A DNA stretch of 64,000 bases from Mycolicibacterium peregrinum (GTDB taxonomy: Bacteria > Actinomycetota > Actinomycetes > Mycobacteriales > Mycobacteriaceae), in the NCBI RefSeq assembly GCF_001665625.1, contig NZ_LZSY01000110.1, positions 62,001-126,000 on the forward strand, given 5' to 3'. The position numbers and the translations under genes are program-made. Of this stretch, positions 9,177 to 18,353 are shown in pieces. The stretch's first letter is position 1. Every line of letters starts with the position of its first letter. The notes under the pieces were generated by a model. That model did not search any database. It had not been told where the DNA came from and worked only from the letters and a program-made list of their open reading frames with translations.

Positions 9177-9304
9177 TTCAGTGGATCACTTGCCTATGCG
9201 AGGACATCACCATCGGGCCGGGTAACGCAAGACCCAGCGGTGTGCCAGGCGGGTTGTGTCCGCTCAGATGACGCGACGCGCCACCGGCGTCCATTCAGTG
9301 GACG
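9177..9304. promoter_or_regulatory. Likely IclR-type operator region between scoA and iclR
   Basis: The 17-bp palindrome CGTCCATTCAGTGGACG at 9288-9304 (6-bp arms, 5-bp centre) ends 7 bp before the regulator's GTG. The sequence TTCAGTGGA within it recurs at 9177-9185, 20 bp upstream of scoA. Two copies of the same half-site at the two promoters suggest the regulator binds both its own and the target promoter. Confidence 0.5.
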
Positions 9305-9311
9305 CTAGAGT

Positions 9312-10091
9312 GTGGCTGTGACCGACGGTGGACCTGGTACTCCGGTGATCACGCGGGCCGCGGCGATCCTGCGTGCTCTCGCCGACGCCCGGTCGGACGG
9401 ACTCACCACGACCGCGCTTGCCCGCACGACGGACACGCCTCGCGCGACCGCGCACCGCATGCTCACCGCGCTGGCCGGCGAAGGCCTCGTCGACCGCGCG
9501 TCCGACACCGGTGTGTGGTTCCTGGGGCCGGAGATCTACCTGCTGGGATCGGTGGCCGCCACCCGCTACGACGCGGCACCGCTGGCCACCGACATTCTCC
9601 GCACACTGGCGCGCGACACGGGCGAGAGCGCGTTCCTCTCCGCCCGCCGGGGCGACGAATCGGTGTGCGTGTCAGCCGAAGAAGGCAGCTTCCCCCTGCG
9701 CTCGCATGTGCTGTACCCGGGTAAGCGATTCCCCCTCGGGGTCGCCTCGGCCGGTATCGTCATGCTGGCACATCTTCCGGATTCGGAGATCGCGGCATAC
9801 CTCGATCGTGTTGACCTGACCGGGGATTGGGGCGCGGTGCACTCGACTACCCAGCTTCGACGCCGCATCGAACAGACCAGGGTCAGCGGGTACTCGGTCA
9901 ATCCGGGCCTGATCGTCGAGGGCAGCTGGGGTATCGGCGCCGCAGTGTTCAACGAGCTGGGTCAGCCGATGTGGGCGCTGAGTCTCACCGGGGTGGAGAT
10001 GCGCTTCGATGCCCGACGCCAGGCCGCACTCGGAGAGTCGTTGCTGCTAGCCGCACACACTCTCGGCCAACGCCTGAAGCGGAAGCGATGA
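9312..10091 (+). CDS. IclR-family transcriptional regulator
   Basis: A 259-residue regulator. The N-terminal winged helix (ITRAAAILRALAD through TPRATAHRMLTALAGEGLVDR, residues 12-64) and the C-terminal GAF-like effector domain (GKRFPLGVASAGIVMLAHLPDSE, NPGLIVEGSWGIGAAVFNELG) are both intact. It is divergent from scoA-scoB-MFS and probably controls them in response to an aromatic- or keto-acid metabolite. GTG start at 9312; an in-frame GTG two codons later is also possible. Confidence 0.85.
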   Translation: MAVTDGGPGTPVITRAAAILRALADARSDGLTTTALARTTDTPRATAHRMLTALAGEGLVDRASDTGVWFLGPEIYLLGSVAATRYDAAPLATDILRTLARDTGESAFLSARRGDESVCVSAEEGSFPLRSHVLYPGKRFPLGVASAGIVMLAHLPDSEIAAYLDRVDLTGDWGAVHSTTQLRRRIEQTRVSGYSVNPGLIVEGSWGIGAAVFNELGQPMWALSLTGVEMRFDARRQAALGESLLLAAHTLGQRLKRKR

Positions 10092-10136
10092 GCAGAATGC
10101 TTGCGGCCGAGCCTCGACCTTGCTGCAGTGAGAGGT

Positions 10137-10907
10137 ATGCCATTCACCGAGCACGACCGCGGGCGGGCCTACTACCGGCACTGGGCCACCCCGGAGCCTC
10201 GCGCAGCCGTCATCTTCCTGCACGGGTTCGGTGAGCACACCGGGGTCTACCACCGCTACGGATTCGCGCTCAACGCCGCGGACATCGACCTGTGGGCGGT
10301 CGATCAGTTCGGCCACGGCCTGACCCCGGGCCCCCGAGGAGATTTCGGCAGCATCGAGGACAGTTCGGCGCTGGCCGAGGCTTTGACCGCCCTCGCCGAA
10401 CGCGACACCCCGGGCATACCGCTGGTGGCGCAAGGACATTCGTTCGGCTCGGTGGTCACGCTGTTCCGGCTGCTCGGCGAGCCCACTCGCTACCGGGCCG
10501 GCGTCATCTCCGGTGCGCCGCTGGTGCCGATTCCCGAAATGGTCGACCCGGACACCTCATTGGACCTGGATCCGAAGTGGCTCTCGTCCGATCCGTTCTA
10601 CCTCGACAGCCTGGAGAACGACCCGCTGGCCTTCGTAGACGCCGACGGCGCCGCGCTCACCCGCGAGCTGGACCGGGCCTGGGATCGGTTCGGCGCGGAA
10701 CTGCCCGGCCTCACGGTGCCGACCCTGGCCCTGCACGGCTCGGCCGACGTCATCGCTCCGGCCGGCGCGGTCAAGGCCTATGCCGAACAGATAGAACCCT
10801 TGCAGTTCAAGGAGTTTGACGGCGGCCGCCACGACATTCTGAACGAGTCCGTGCACCGCGAGGTGGCCGCGGACATCGTGGAGTTCATCGGCGCGCAGAT
10901 CGGCTAA
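10137..10907 (+). CDS. Alpha/beta hydrolase, monoacylglycerol-lipase type
   Basis: A 256-residue serine hydrolase of the lysophospholipase/monoacylglycerol lipase group. The oxyanion-hole motif HGFGEHTGVYHRYG is near residue 28, the nucleophile elbow GHSFGS near 102, the acid in HGSADVIAP and the histidine in GGRHDILNE. The ATG at 10137 follows AGTGAGAGG, a good ribosome site, so this start is preferred to the upstream in-frame codon at 10101. No signal peptide, so it is cytoplasmic. It is convergent with the TetR gene, overlapping by 4 nt. Confidence 0.85.
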   Translation: MPFTEHDRGRAYYRHWATPEPRAAVIFLHGFGEHTGVYHRYGFALNAADIDLWAVDQFGHGLTPGPRGDFGSIEDSSALAEALTALAERDTPGIPLVAQGHSFGSVVTLFRLLGEPTRYRAGVISGAPLVPIPEMVDPDTSLDLDPKWLSSDPFYLDSLENDPLAFVDADGAALTRELDRAWDRFGAELPGLTVPTLALHGSADVIAPAGAVKAYAEQIEPLQFKEFDGGRHDILNESVHREVAADIVEFIGAQIG

Positions 10908-11464
10908 CGCCCGGACTCGTATCCCGCGGTGAGCCAGTAAATCGTCCGGTCGAGCCTGGGCAGGATCTCGGCGATGGCGATCTCACCCGCCGTGAAACGG
11001 CCGACCAGGCCGAACACCAAGCTGGTCAGGATGTTGTCGAGATCGTGCACGAACGCGTCGTCGACGCCGGACAGGATGGACAAGCCCGCAGGCACCACGG
11101 CGTCGAGGCCGCGGCGCACGAGACGGTCCCCGCCCGGCGCGGCCCGGGCCCGCGAGTAGGCCCTGAGCATGTCCGGGTGCTTCTCCCAGGGTTCGAAGAT
11201 GGTGCGGAACATCCGCATCAGCGCCTCGTACAGCGATTCCCCCGGTGCGCGCGTCTGACCGGCCACTCCCGAATACCGGTTCTCCGCCATCCAGGAATCG
11301 AGCGCGGCCAGGATCAGCTCGTCGCGGGTGGAGTAGCGCTTGTAGATCGTGGCCAGCGAGGTCTTGGCCCGGCGCGCCACCTCCCGCAATTGCACGGCCT
11401 CGTAGCCCTCGGACTCGAGGATCTCCACGACGATGTCGAGGATCCGATCACGCTCATCTGCCAC
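10904..11464 (-). CDS. TetR-family repressor of the SDR-ALDH operon
   Basis: A 186-residue TetR regulator. The helix-turn-helix (VQLREVARRAKTSLATIYKRYSTRDE) occupies residues 24-49, followed by an all-helical ligand domain. It diverges from a four-gene alcohol/aldehyde oxidation operon, with two copies of the same inverted repeat in the 86-bp gap. It therefore probably represses that operon and itself. The inducer is not predictable from sequence. Confidence 0.85.
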   Translation of the reverse strand: MADERDRILDIVVEILESEGYEAVQLREVARRAKTSLATIYKRYSTRDELILAALDSWMAENRYSGVAGQTRAPGESLYEALMRMFRTIFEPWEKHPDMLRAYSRARAAPGGDRLVRRGLDAVVPAGLSILSGVDDAFVHDLDNILTSLVFGLVGRFTAGEIAIAEILPRLDRTIYWLTAGYESGR

Positions 11465-11490
11465 TTCGAGAACACCCTTGCCGCCGGAGA

Positions 11491-11525
11491 GTAACCACGT
11501 TACCGTACCGCTGTAACACGGTTAC
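11491..11525. promoter_or_regulatory. Tandem TetR operators
   Basis: Two 13-bp inverted repeats of the form GTAAC-N3-GTTAC lie at 11491-11503 and 11513-11525. Their centres are 22 bp apart, about two helical turns, so two dimers could sit on one DNA face. They fill the gap between the divergent tetR-type gene and the SDR operon. Confidence 0.65.
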
Positions 11526-11550
11526 ACCCATTCGAGCGAAGCGAGGATCA

Positions 11551-12381
11551 ATGGGGAATCTGGACGGAAAAGTCGCCTTCATCACCGGGGTAGCCCGAGG
11601 CCAGGGGCGCAGTCACGCGGTGACGCTTGCCAAGCAGGGTGCGGCCATCATCGGGGTGGACATCTGCGCGGATATCGCATCCAACCCGTACCCGATGGCC
11701 AGCCGCGACGAGCTCGACGAGACCATCGCCCTGGTCGAAGCAGCCGGCGGCAAGATGCTCGGATCGGTCGCCGACGTGCGCGACTTCCACGCCGTCAAGA
11801 GCGCACTCGATGCGGGGGTCGAGCAGTTCGGCCGACTGGACATCGTGCTCGCCAATGCCGGCGTCGCCCCCACCGCGTTTCGTGAGGTGACGATCGAAGA
11901 AGACCTCGAGATGTGGACCGATGCGGTCGGCGTCAACCTGGTCGGCTCGTTCCACACCGCCAAGGCCGCGATCCCCCACCTCATCGCAGGCGGGCGAGGC
12001 GGGTCGATCGTGTTCACCAGTTCCACCGCCGGACTGCGCGGCTTCGGCGGCATGCAGGGCGGCGGCCTGGGCTATGCGGCATCCAAGCACGGCATCGTCG
12101 GACTGATGCGTACCCTGTCCAATGCCCTTGCCCCGCACAGCATCCGGGTCAACACCGTGCACCCCACCGCGGTGAACACCATGATGGCGGTCAACCCGGC
12201 CATGACGGCGTTCCTGGAGAACTACCCCGACGGCGGTCCGCACCTGCAGAACCCGATGCCGGTCTCACTGCTGGAGCCCGAGGACATCAGCGCGACGATC
12301 AGCTACCTGGTTTCCGACGCTGCCAAATACGTCACCGGGGTCACCCTCCCCGTCGACGCCGGCTTCACGAACAAGCTCTGA
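11551..12381 (+). CDS. Mycofactocin-type short-chain dehydrogenase 1
   Basis: A 276-residue classical SDR. The nucleotide loop is TGVARGQGRSHA (residues 11-22) and the acidic VDICAD segment ends beta-2. NAG is at the end of beta-4, Ser is in FTSSTAG, and the catalytic Tyr-Lys is in YAASKHG. The ARGQGRSHA loop and the insertion after VDIC are hallmarks of the mycofactocin-coupled SDR subfamily, in which NAD stays bound and is recycled by mycofactocin. First gene of a translationally coupled operon behind the TetR operators. Substrate probably a secondary alcohol. Confidence 0.85.
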   Translation: MGNLDGKVAFITGVARGQGRSHAVTLAKQGAAIIGVDICADIASNPYPMASRDELDETIALVEAAGGKMLGSVADVRDFHAVKSALDAGVEQFGRLDIVLANAGVAPTAFREVTIEEDLEMWTDAVGVNLVGSFHTAKAAIPHLIAGGRGGSIVFTSSTAGLRGFGGMQGGGLGYAASKHGIVGLMRTLSNALAPHSIRVNTVHPTAVNTMMAVNPAMTAFLENYPDGGPHLQNPMPVSLLEPEDISATISYLVSDAAKYVTGVTLPVDAGFTNKL

Positions 12382-13181
12382 TGGGGCGCGTCACCGGCAA
12401 GCGCGTGCTGATCACCGGCGCAGCACGCGGTATGGGCCGAAGCCACGCGGTACGTCTGGCCGAAGAGGGCGCCGACGTGATCCTCGTCGACATCTGTGAG
12501 TCGTTGCCAGAGGTGGAGTATCCACTGGCAACGCGCGCTGACCTGGACGAAACCGCCCGCCTCGTCGCCGAATTCGGCCGTCAGGCATTGACCTATGTGG
12601 TCGACGTGCGCGACGGCGAAGCGTTGAGCGCCGCAGTCGCCGATGGCGTCGAGAAGCTGGGCGGCCTGGACGCCTCGGTCGCCAACGCCGGCGTCCTGAC
12701 CGCGGGCACCTGGGACACCACCACCGCCGAACAATGGCGCACCGTCGTGGACGTCAACCTGATCGGCACCTGGAACACCTGCTCGGCCGCACTGCCGCAT
12801 CTGGTGGAACGCGGCGGCAGTCTGATCAACGTCAGTTCGGTGGCCGGGATCAAGGGCTCACCGCTGCACACGCCCTACACCGCGTCCAAACACGGGGTGG
12901 TCGGCATGAGCCGCGCGCTGGCCAATGAGCTTGCCGCGGTGAATGTCCGGGTCAACACCGTGCATCCCACCGGCGTCGCCACCGGGCTACGACCCGACAC
13001 CCTGCACACCCTGATCCACGAGACCCGTCAAGACCTCGGGCCGATCTTCCAGAATGCGCTGCCGATCCAGATGACCGACGCACTCGACATCAGCAATGCG
13101 GTGCTGTTCCTCATCTCCGACGAAGCCCGGCACGTCACCGGACTGGAGTTCAAGGTCGACGCCGGGGCGACGATCCGATGA
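12381..13181 (+). CDS. Mycofactocin-type short-chain dehydrogenase 2
   Basis: A 266-residue SDR paralogous to its upstream neighbour. It has TGAARGMGRSHA as nucleotide loop, VDICES after beta-2, NAG, SSVAG with the catalytic serine, and YTASKHG with the Tyr-Lys pair. Its ATG overlaps the preceding stop by one base (TGATG). Two related dehydrogenases in one operon suggest oxidation of two positions or of two stereoisomers of one substrate. Confidence 0.85.
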   Translation: MGRVTGKRVLITGAARGMGRSHAVRLAEEGADVILVDICESLPEVEYPLATRADLDETARLVAEFGRQALTYVVDVRDGEALSAAVADGVEKLGGLDASVANAGVLTAGTWDTTTAEQWRTVVDVNLIGTWNTCSAALPHLVERGGSLINVSSVAGIKGSPLHTPYTASKHGVVGMSRALANELAAVNVRVNTVHPTGVATGLRPDTLHTLIHETRQDLGPIFQNALPIQMTDALDISNAVLFLISDEARHVTGLEFKVDAGATIR

Positions 13182-13975
13182 CCGCCGCCGATACCCGGGT
13201 CGAGCGGGGCAGGCGCGAGTTCGCCGAGGTGATGACGTTTGAGGCGCCGTCCGACGGTTCGCCGGCCACTGCGAACCTCATCGACTTCGTGTTCGCCGAG
13301 GTGTGGGCGCGCACCGCGCTGAGCCGCCGGGACCGGCGGTTCGTCACGCTGCCGTGCGTCGCGGCAGCCGACGCCGAGGGGCCGTTGCGCGACCACGTGT
13401 ACGCCGCGCTGAACAGCGGTGACGTATCCATCGTCGAGATGCGGGAGACCGTCCTGCATTTCGCGGTGTACGCCGGGTGGCCCAAGGCCTCGCGGTTCAA
13501 CATCATGGTCGACGAGCAGTGGGACCGGATCCACCGTGAACGGGGGCTGACCCCGCCCGCACCCGAACCGCTGCTGCCGCTACCGACACCGAGCGATCCG
13601 GAGGAACGGCTGGTCTGCGGCGAGCAGTCCTTCCGCGACATCAACTGCATCCCGTTCGCCCCGACCCGGGACAACCCGTACTCCGGCGCAGGCATCCTCA
13701 ACTTCGTCTTCGGAGAGATGTGGCTGCGGCCCGGACTCGGCATGAAGGAACGACGCCTGGTGACGGTGGCCTGCGTGGCCTTTCAGGATGCGCCGCTGCC
13801 GATCCTCAGCCACGTCTACGCCGCACTCAAGAGCCGCGACGTCTCCTTCGAGGAAATGGACGAACTGGCACTGCATTTCGCGGCCTACTACGGATGGCCC
13901 AAGGCATCGAACCTCAACCAGGTGATCCGAGATCAGCAGCAACGTGTTCTTGAGGAAGAGAACGCCGAGGCATGA
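13178..13975 (+). CDS. Tandem carboxymuconolactone decarboxylase-like protein
   Basis: A 265-residue protein made of two repeats, each with the CMD/AhpD-like pattern. Repeat 1 has FVFAEVWAR, RDRRFVTLPCVAA, HVYAALNSGDVS and ETVLHFAVYAGWPKAS. Repeat 2 has FVFGEMWLR, KERRLVTVACVAF, HVYAALKSRDVS and ELALHFAAYYGWPKAS. Both repeats keep the same single cysteine position and HFAxYxGWPKAS end, so neither is visibly degenerate. Overlaps both neighbours by 4 nt. The role may be lactone opening or a peroxidase-like activity; no reaction can be fixed. Confidence 0.75.
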   Translation: MTAADTRVERGRREFAEVMTFEAPSDGSPATANLIDFVFAEVWARTALSRRDRRFVTLPCVAAADAEGPLRDHVYAALNSGDVSIVEMRETVLHFAVYAGWPKASRFNIMVDEQWDRIHRERGLTPPAPEPLLPLPTPSDPEERLVCGEQSFRDINCIPFAPTRDNPYSGAGILNFVFGEMWLRPGLGMKERRLVTVACVAFQDAPLPILSHVYAALKSRDVSFEEMDELALHFAAYYGWPKASNLNQVIRDQQQRVLEEENAEA

Positions 13976-15348
13976 AGTTCGAGCACATCTACCCGGCGAC
14001 CGGCCGGCCGAACGGAACCGTGGACCTGGCCGGAACCGCCGAGATAGACGAAGCGGTAGCGGCCGCGGCAAGGGCACAGCGGGAATGGGTCTCACTGACC
14101 GTCGACCGGCGCCGCGACCTGCTGATCGACCTGGCCGACGTGGTGCACGAACACCTCGACGAGCTCGCGAAGCTCAACGTGGCCGACTATGGGGTGCCGA
14201 TCTCGTTCGCAGGCACCGCAATGCTTCTGGAGCGGTTCCTGCGACATTTCGCGGGCTATGCCGACAAGCCGCACGGGGTGACGACACCGGTCAACGGATC
14301 GTTCGACATCAACCTCGTCGAGCGTGAGCCCTATGGCGTCGTCGGTGTCATCACCCCGTGGAACGGCTCTCTGGTCGTCACCGGATCGTGCGTCGCTCCG
14401 GCGCTGGCCGCCGGCAATGCCGTCGTCCTCAAACCATCCGAGCTCGCCCCGTTCGCGGTGCTGCGCTTCGGCGAGCTCTGTCTGGAGGTCGGACTGCCCG
14501 AGGGACTGGTGACCGTCGTACCGGCCGACGCCGAGGGCGGCGACGCGCTGGTGCGGCACCCCGGCATCGGCAAGATCGCCTTCACCGGCGGCGGTGGTAC
14601 GGCGCGCAAGGTATTGCAGGCCGCCGCAACCAATCTCACTCCGGTGGTCACCGAGCTGGGCGGAAAATCCGCCAACCTCATCTTCGCCGATGCCGACCTC
14701 GATCTGGCCGCATCGCTGTCGGCCCACCAGGGCCCGCTCATGCAATCAGGCCAGAGCTGCGCATGCGCGAGCCGGATACTGGTCCACGACGCGGTCTACG
14801 ACGAGTTCCTGGAGAAGTTCCTCGGCGTCATCGGCACGGCCAACATCGGCGACCCGATGGACCCTGCGACCACGTTCGGACCGGTGATCAGTCAGGCCGC
14901 CGCCGACCGGATCCTGACCGCCGTCGATACCGCGGTGGCCGGCGGTGCGGGTGAATTGCTGGTGGGCGGCAAGCCGATCGACAGCGAGGGCTACTACGTC
15001 GAACCGACGGTTTTCGGCGATGTGGACAACTCCTCGGAACTCGCGCAATTGGAGACCTTCGGACCCGTCGTCTCGGTGATGCGGTTCCGCGAGGAGGACG
15101 AGGCCGTGCGGATCGCCAACGACACCCCGTACGGCCTCAACGCCTTCGTCCAGACGTCGGATCTCAACCGGGCCCATCGGGTGGCCCGCCGGCTGGAATC
15201 CGGATCGGTGTGGATCAACCAGTTCAGCGACATCTCACCCCAGGGCCCGTACGGCGGTTACAAGCAGAGCGGCTCGGGGCGGACCGGCGGCATCGAGGGC
15301 CTGAACGAGTTTCAGCAAGTAAAGAACATCCGGATCGCCGTGCGTTGA
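13972..15348 (+). CDS. NAD(P)-dependent aldehyde dehydrogenase
   Basis: A 458-residue aldehyde dehydrogenase. The cofactor motif TPWNGSL is near residue 127 and FTGGGGTAR near 204. The general base is in VVTELGGKSAN (about residue 225-235) and the catalytic cysteine in QSGQSCACASR near 263. It is the last clearly catabolic gene of the TetR-controlled operon and overlaps the CMD gene by ATGA. It would oxidise an aldehyde formed by the two upstream dehydrogenases to the acid. Confidence 0.88.
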   Translation: MKFEHIYPATGRPNGTVDLAGTAEIDEAVAAAARAQREWVSLTVDRRRDLLIDLADVVHEHLDELAKLNVADYGVPISFAGTAMLLERFLRHFAGYADKPHGVTTPVNGSFDINLVEREPYGVVGVITPWNGSLVVTGSCVAPALAAGNAVVLKPSELAPFAVLRFGELCLEVGLPEGLVTVVPADAEGGDALVRHPGIGKIAFTGGGGTARKVLQAAATNLTPVVTELGGKSANLIFADADLDLAASLSAHQGPLMQSGQSCACASRILVHDAVYDEFLEKFLGVIGTANIGDPMDPATTFGPVISQAAADRILTAVDTAVAGGAGELLVGGKPIDSEGYYVEPTVFGDVDNSSELAQLETFGPVVSVMRFREEDEAVRIANDTPYGLNAFVQTSDLNRAHRVARRLESGSVWINQFSDISPQGPYGGYKQSGSGRTGGIEGLNEFQQVKNIRIAVR

Positions 15349-15360
15349 TACGGTTTTTCG

Positions 15361-15930
15361 GTGAAGTTCAGGTTCACTCCTGGCCGCCGAAACGACCGCA
15401 GAGTGGTGCCCCGCGATGATCCCGTCGGTACCGATCGCGCGGGCCGCACGGCACTGCACTACGCCGTCACCAACGACCCGGTTGGTCTCAACTACACGGC
15501 CGCCCTCAAAGACCCGCAGCTCGCGGCCGAGAACTTCCGGATCGGCAACCAGTTTCGGATCGAGAACACCACGCGACTGCTCGCGTTGGGTGCTGACGTC
15601 AACGCCGTCGAAAACGTCGGGATGACGCCGCTGCACTTCGCCGCCCAGAGCGACAGCGTCGACATCGTGAGGATCCTGCTCGAGGCAAACGCGGACGTGA
15701 ACGCCGTCGCCGAAGACGGCTGCACGCCGCTCTATCGGGCCGTCCGCAACACGACCGGGAAGCGGGCCGACATCGTGGCGGTGCTGATGGCCGCCGGTGC
15801 CGACCCGACCATCGACGACGGCAACGGGCCGGCGGTGCTGAGGTTCATCGCGCGCGTCGGCGATACCCAGCTGCGCGACATCATGGCCGGGTACGGGCAC
15901 ACGGTGGCCGGATTTCCCGGCTCCGGTTGA
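15361..15930 (+). CDS. Ankyrin-repeat protein
   Basis: A 189-residue cytoplasmic protein with about four ankyrin repeats. The clearest are GRTALHYAVTND, GMTPLHFAAQSDSVDIVRIL followed by GADVNAV-type turns, and GCTPLYRAV. The first repeat is stretched by a roughly 30-residue insertion. GTG start 12 bp after the aldehyde dehydrogenase, so probably on the same transcript. Ankyrin proteins bind other proteins; no partner is indicated. Confidence 0.75.
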   Translation: MKFRFTPGRRNDRRVVPRDDPVGTDRAGRTALHYAVTNDPVGLNYTAALKDPQLAAENFRIGNQFRIENTTRLLALGADVNAVENVGMTPLHFAAQSDSVDIVRILLEANADVNAVAEDGCTPLYRAVRNTTGKRADIVAVLMAAGADPTIDDGNGPAVLRFIARVGDTQLRDIMAGYGHTVAGFPGSG

Positions 15931-15996
15931 CGTGGGCCACACCACACCCCACAATAACCGTCATGTTCGGTCAGAAATCCACATCGACGGTCAACC

Positions 15997-16776
15997 GTGC
16001 TGCCGGTTGAGCGCCATGAGGCGATCGTCGAGGCGGTAGGCACCGCCCAGGCCATCAGCACCGACGAGCTGGTCCGCCGCCTCGGGGTTTCGGCTGAGAC
16101 CGTCCGCCGCGACCTGGCATTTCTCGAAGAACGCGGGGCACTGCGCCGGGTACACGGGGGCGCAGCCGCTGTCGCCGACCACCGCCCCATCGAGCCCTCA
16201 TATTCCGAGCGCACGATGATTCGCCACCAAGCCAAGGCCCAGCTGGCCCGGGTCGCCGCGGGGCTGCTCGAAAACGGTCAGACGGTGATCATCGACATCG
16301 GGACCACAGCCGTCGCCGTCGCCCAGGCGATCCCGCGCGCGTTCACCGGCACGGTGATCACCCCGTCGCTGCCGGTCGCGGTGGAACTCGCCGACCGCTC
16401 GGGAATCGAGCTACTGCTGGCCGGCGGACGGGTCCGGGCCGGCGACCTGGCCTGCTCGAATGCCCACACGAAGTCCTTCTTCACCGACGTCTACGCCGAC
16501 ATCGCCCTGCTCGGGTCCGGCGGGGTGGACGCGGTAGCCGGGCTCACCGATTTCCATCTCGACGAGATCGACGTGCGCCGCACGATCATCGCCAACAGCG
16601 CCCGCAGCTACATCCTGGCCGACTCGTCCAAGCTCGGGCAGGTGGCGCCGTACCGCGTGTGCGATCTCAGCGCCGTCAACGGACTGATCACCGACCAGAA
16701 CACCGACCCGGCCGTGGCCGCGGCACTCGAAGAGACGGGAGGTGTGGTCATGCCGGCGCGGCCGGCAAGCGCCTGA
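15997..16776 (+). CDS. DeoR-family regulator of the kinase/flavoprotein operon
   Basis: A 259-residue DeoR/GlpR-type repressor. The N-terminal winged helix (ISTDELVRRLGVSAETVRRD, residues 20-39, then RRVHGGAAA) precedes a phosphosugar-isomerase-like sensor domain with the IDIGTTAVAVA loop and the GSGGVDAVAGLTDF block. These proteins sense sugar or polyol phosphates, which agrees with a FGGY kinase three genes later. GTG at 15997 chosen because the family N-terminus (VERHEAIVEAV) follows at once; the ATG at 15963 is out of frame. Confidence 0.85.
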   Translation: MLPVERHEAIVEAVGTAQAISTDELVRRLGVSAETVRRDLAFLEERGALRRVHGGAAAVADHRPIEPSYSERTMIRHQAKAQLARVAAGLLENGQTVIIDIGTTAVAVAQAIPRAFTGTVITPSLPVAVELADRSGIELLLAGGRVRAGDLACSNAHTKSFFTDVYADIALLGSGGVDAVAGLTDFHLDEIDVRRTIIANSARSYILADSSKLGQVAPYRVCDLSAVNGLITDQNTDPAVAAALEETGGVVMPARPASA

Positions 16777-16862
16777 AACGGGTGCGGGCGACGTTGCAGC
16801 GTCGCCCGCGGACCGAGCAATTCCTTCGCGAAACAGTCGATTTCCCTCAGAAAGCTCGATCA

Positions 16863-18353
16863 ATGACAAATTCTTCCACATCGCCGTACGGCTACACCGA
16901 GACACTGGAACGCGGCACCGGTAAATTCGCCTCGTTCGCCGTGGCCTTCGCCTTCGTCTCGATCGCCACCGGCATCTTCACCACCTACGGCAGCGTGCTC
17001 AACAGCTCCGGCCCCATGGGGATCTGGACCTGGCCCATTGTGATCGTCGGCCAGGTCGCGGTAGCCCTGCTGCTCGGCTCGCTGGCCGCCCGGATCCCGG
17101 TGACCGGCTACGCCTATCAGTGGGTGTCGCGGCTGGCGAACCCGATTCTCGGCTGGATCACCGGCTGGATCTCGTTCACGTTCCTGGCGATCGTGGTGGT
17201 CGCGGTCGATTACACCGTGGCCGCCACCGTGGTACCCGCACTATTCGACTTCACCGGAACCCCCATAACGTCGTTCGAGATCACCGCCGCTGTCCTGTTC
17301 CTGCAGGCATTGTTGGTCGGGCTGTCGACCAAATGGACCGAGCGGGTCAACAACTTTGCCGTGACCGCGGAACTGATCGGCATGGTGGCGCTGGTGGTGC
17401 TGCTGTTCATCGTCGGCGTGATCGCACACAAGCTCTCCGTCGGCAACCTGTTCTCCCGCGGCGACATCCCCGCCGAGGGGTACTGGAGCTTCGGCACCGC
17501 CACCGCGGTGGGCCCGTGGATGCTCGGTTTCCTGCTCGGCGCCTTCACCATCGTCGGCTTCGAATCCGCCGCCAATCTGGCCGAGGAAACCAAGAAGCCC
17601 GAAATCGTTGTGCCACGCGCCATGTGGCAGGCCGTGCTGGCCTCAGGCGTGCTGGGCTTCTTGTTCCTGCTGGTGGTTACCGCCGCCGTCAACGATCCGA
17701 CCACGCTGGCCCAGTCGGGCACCCCGATCGCCGACGTGATCCGCGACATCCTCGGCTCTTTCGTCGGCACCGCGCTGCTCGTGCTGGTGGCGATCGCGAT
17801 CTTCGCCTGCGGCCTGGTGATCCTGATGAGCGGCGTGCGCCTGGTCTGGGCGATGTCACGTGATCAGCGCTTCCCGGGATGGCAGCTGCTGCACAAGGTT
17901 TCACCGCGGTTCCGTACCCCGGCCAACGCCACCGTGTTCATGGCAGCCACCTCGGCGGTGATCCTCGGCATCTTCTCCACGAGCACCGACGCCTTGTTCA
18001 AATTGTTCTCCGCAGCCACCCTGCTGCCCGCATCCATCTACGCCATCACCATCGCGCTCTACATCGCGACCCGCAAGAAGCTGCCCGCGAGTGCGGGATT
18101 CAGCCTGGGACGCTGGGAGGTTCCGGTTCTCGTGGTGGCCGTGGTGTGGCTGGTGTTCGAGCTCTCGTTGTTCCGCGACGCGTCGTTCAAAGATCCGTGG
18201 CTGTACGTCCTGGCCATGGTCGCGATCGGTGCGGTCTACCTCGGGTACCTGCTGGTCACCCGCGGCAAGGAAGGTCTCAAGATGCCCGAGCTGGCCTCGA
18301 TCGACGCCGAATTGGACGAGGTCGCCGGCGCAGTCGAGGAACCCGTGAAATGA
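16863..18353 (+). CDS. APC-family amino acid/polyamine-type permease
   Basis: A 496-residue permease with about 12 transmembrane helices and the APC features YAYQWVSRLANP, GFESAANLAEETKKPEIVVPRA and VRLVWAMSRDQRFPG. The ATG at 16863 is preferred over upstream in-frame codons that run back into the DeoR gene. It sits between a DeoR regulator and a FGGY kinase, so the cargo may be an amino alcohol or polyol derivative rather than an ordinary amino acid. That is unusual, since kinases of this type normally pair with sugar transporters. Confidence 0.85.
   Translation: MTNSSTSPYGYTETLERGTGKFASFAVAFAFVSIATGIFTTYGSVLNSSGPMGIWTWPIVIVGQVAVALLLGSLAARIPVTGYAYQWVSRLANPILGWITGWISFTFLAIVVVAVDYTVAATVVPALFDFTGTPITSFEITAAVLFLQALLVGLSTKWTERVNNFAVTAELIGMVALVVLLFIVGVIAHKLSVGNLFSRGDIPAEGYWSFGTATAVGPWMLGFLLGAFTIVGFESAANLAEETKKPEIVVPRAMWQAVLASGVLGFLFLLVVTAAVNDPTTLAQSGTPIADVIRDILGSFVGTALLVLVAIAIFACGLVILMSGVRLVWAMSRDQRFPGWQLLHKVSPRFRTPANATVFMAATSAVILGIFSTSTDALFKLFSAATLLPASIYAITIALYIATRKKLPASAGFSLGRWEVPVLVVAVVWLVFELSLFRDASFKDPWLYVLAMVAIGAVYLGYLLVTRGKEGLKMPELASIDAELDEVAGAVEEPVK

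Noticed and set aside
17879-18349. A 157-codon N-terminal extension of the FGGY kinase frame
   Set aside because: It lies inside the APC permease gene and is Arg/His-rich. The kinase family N-terminus begins exactly at 18350.
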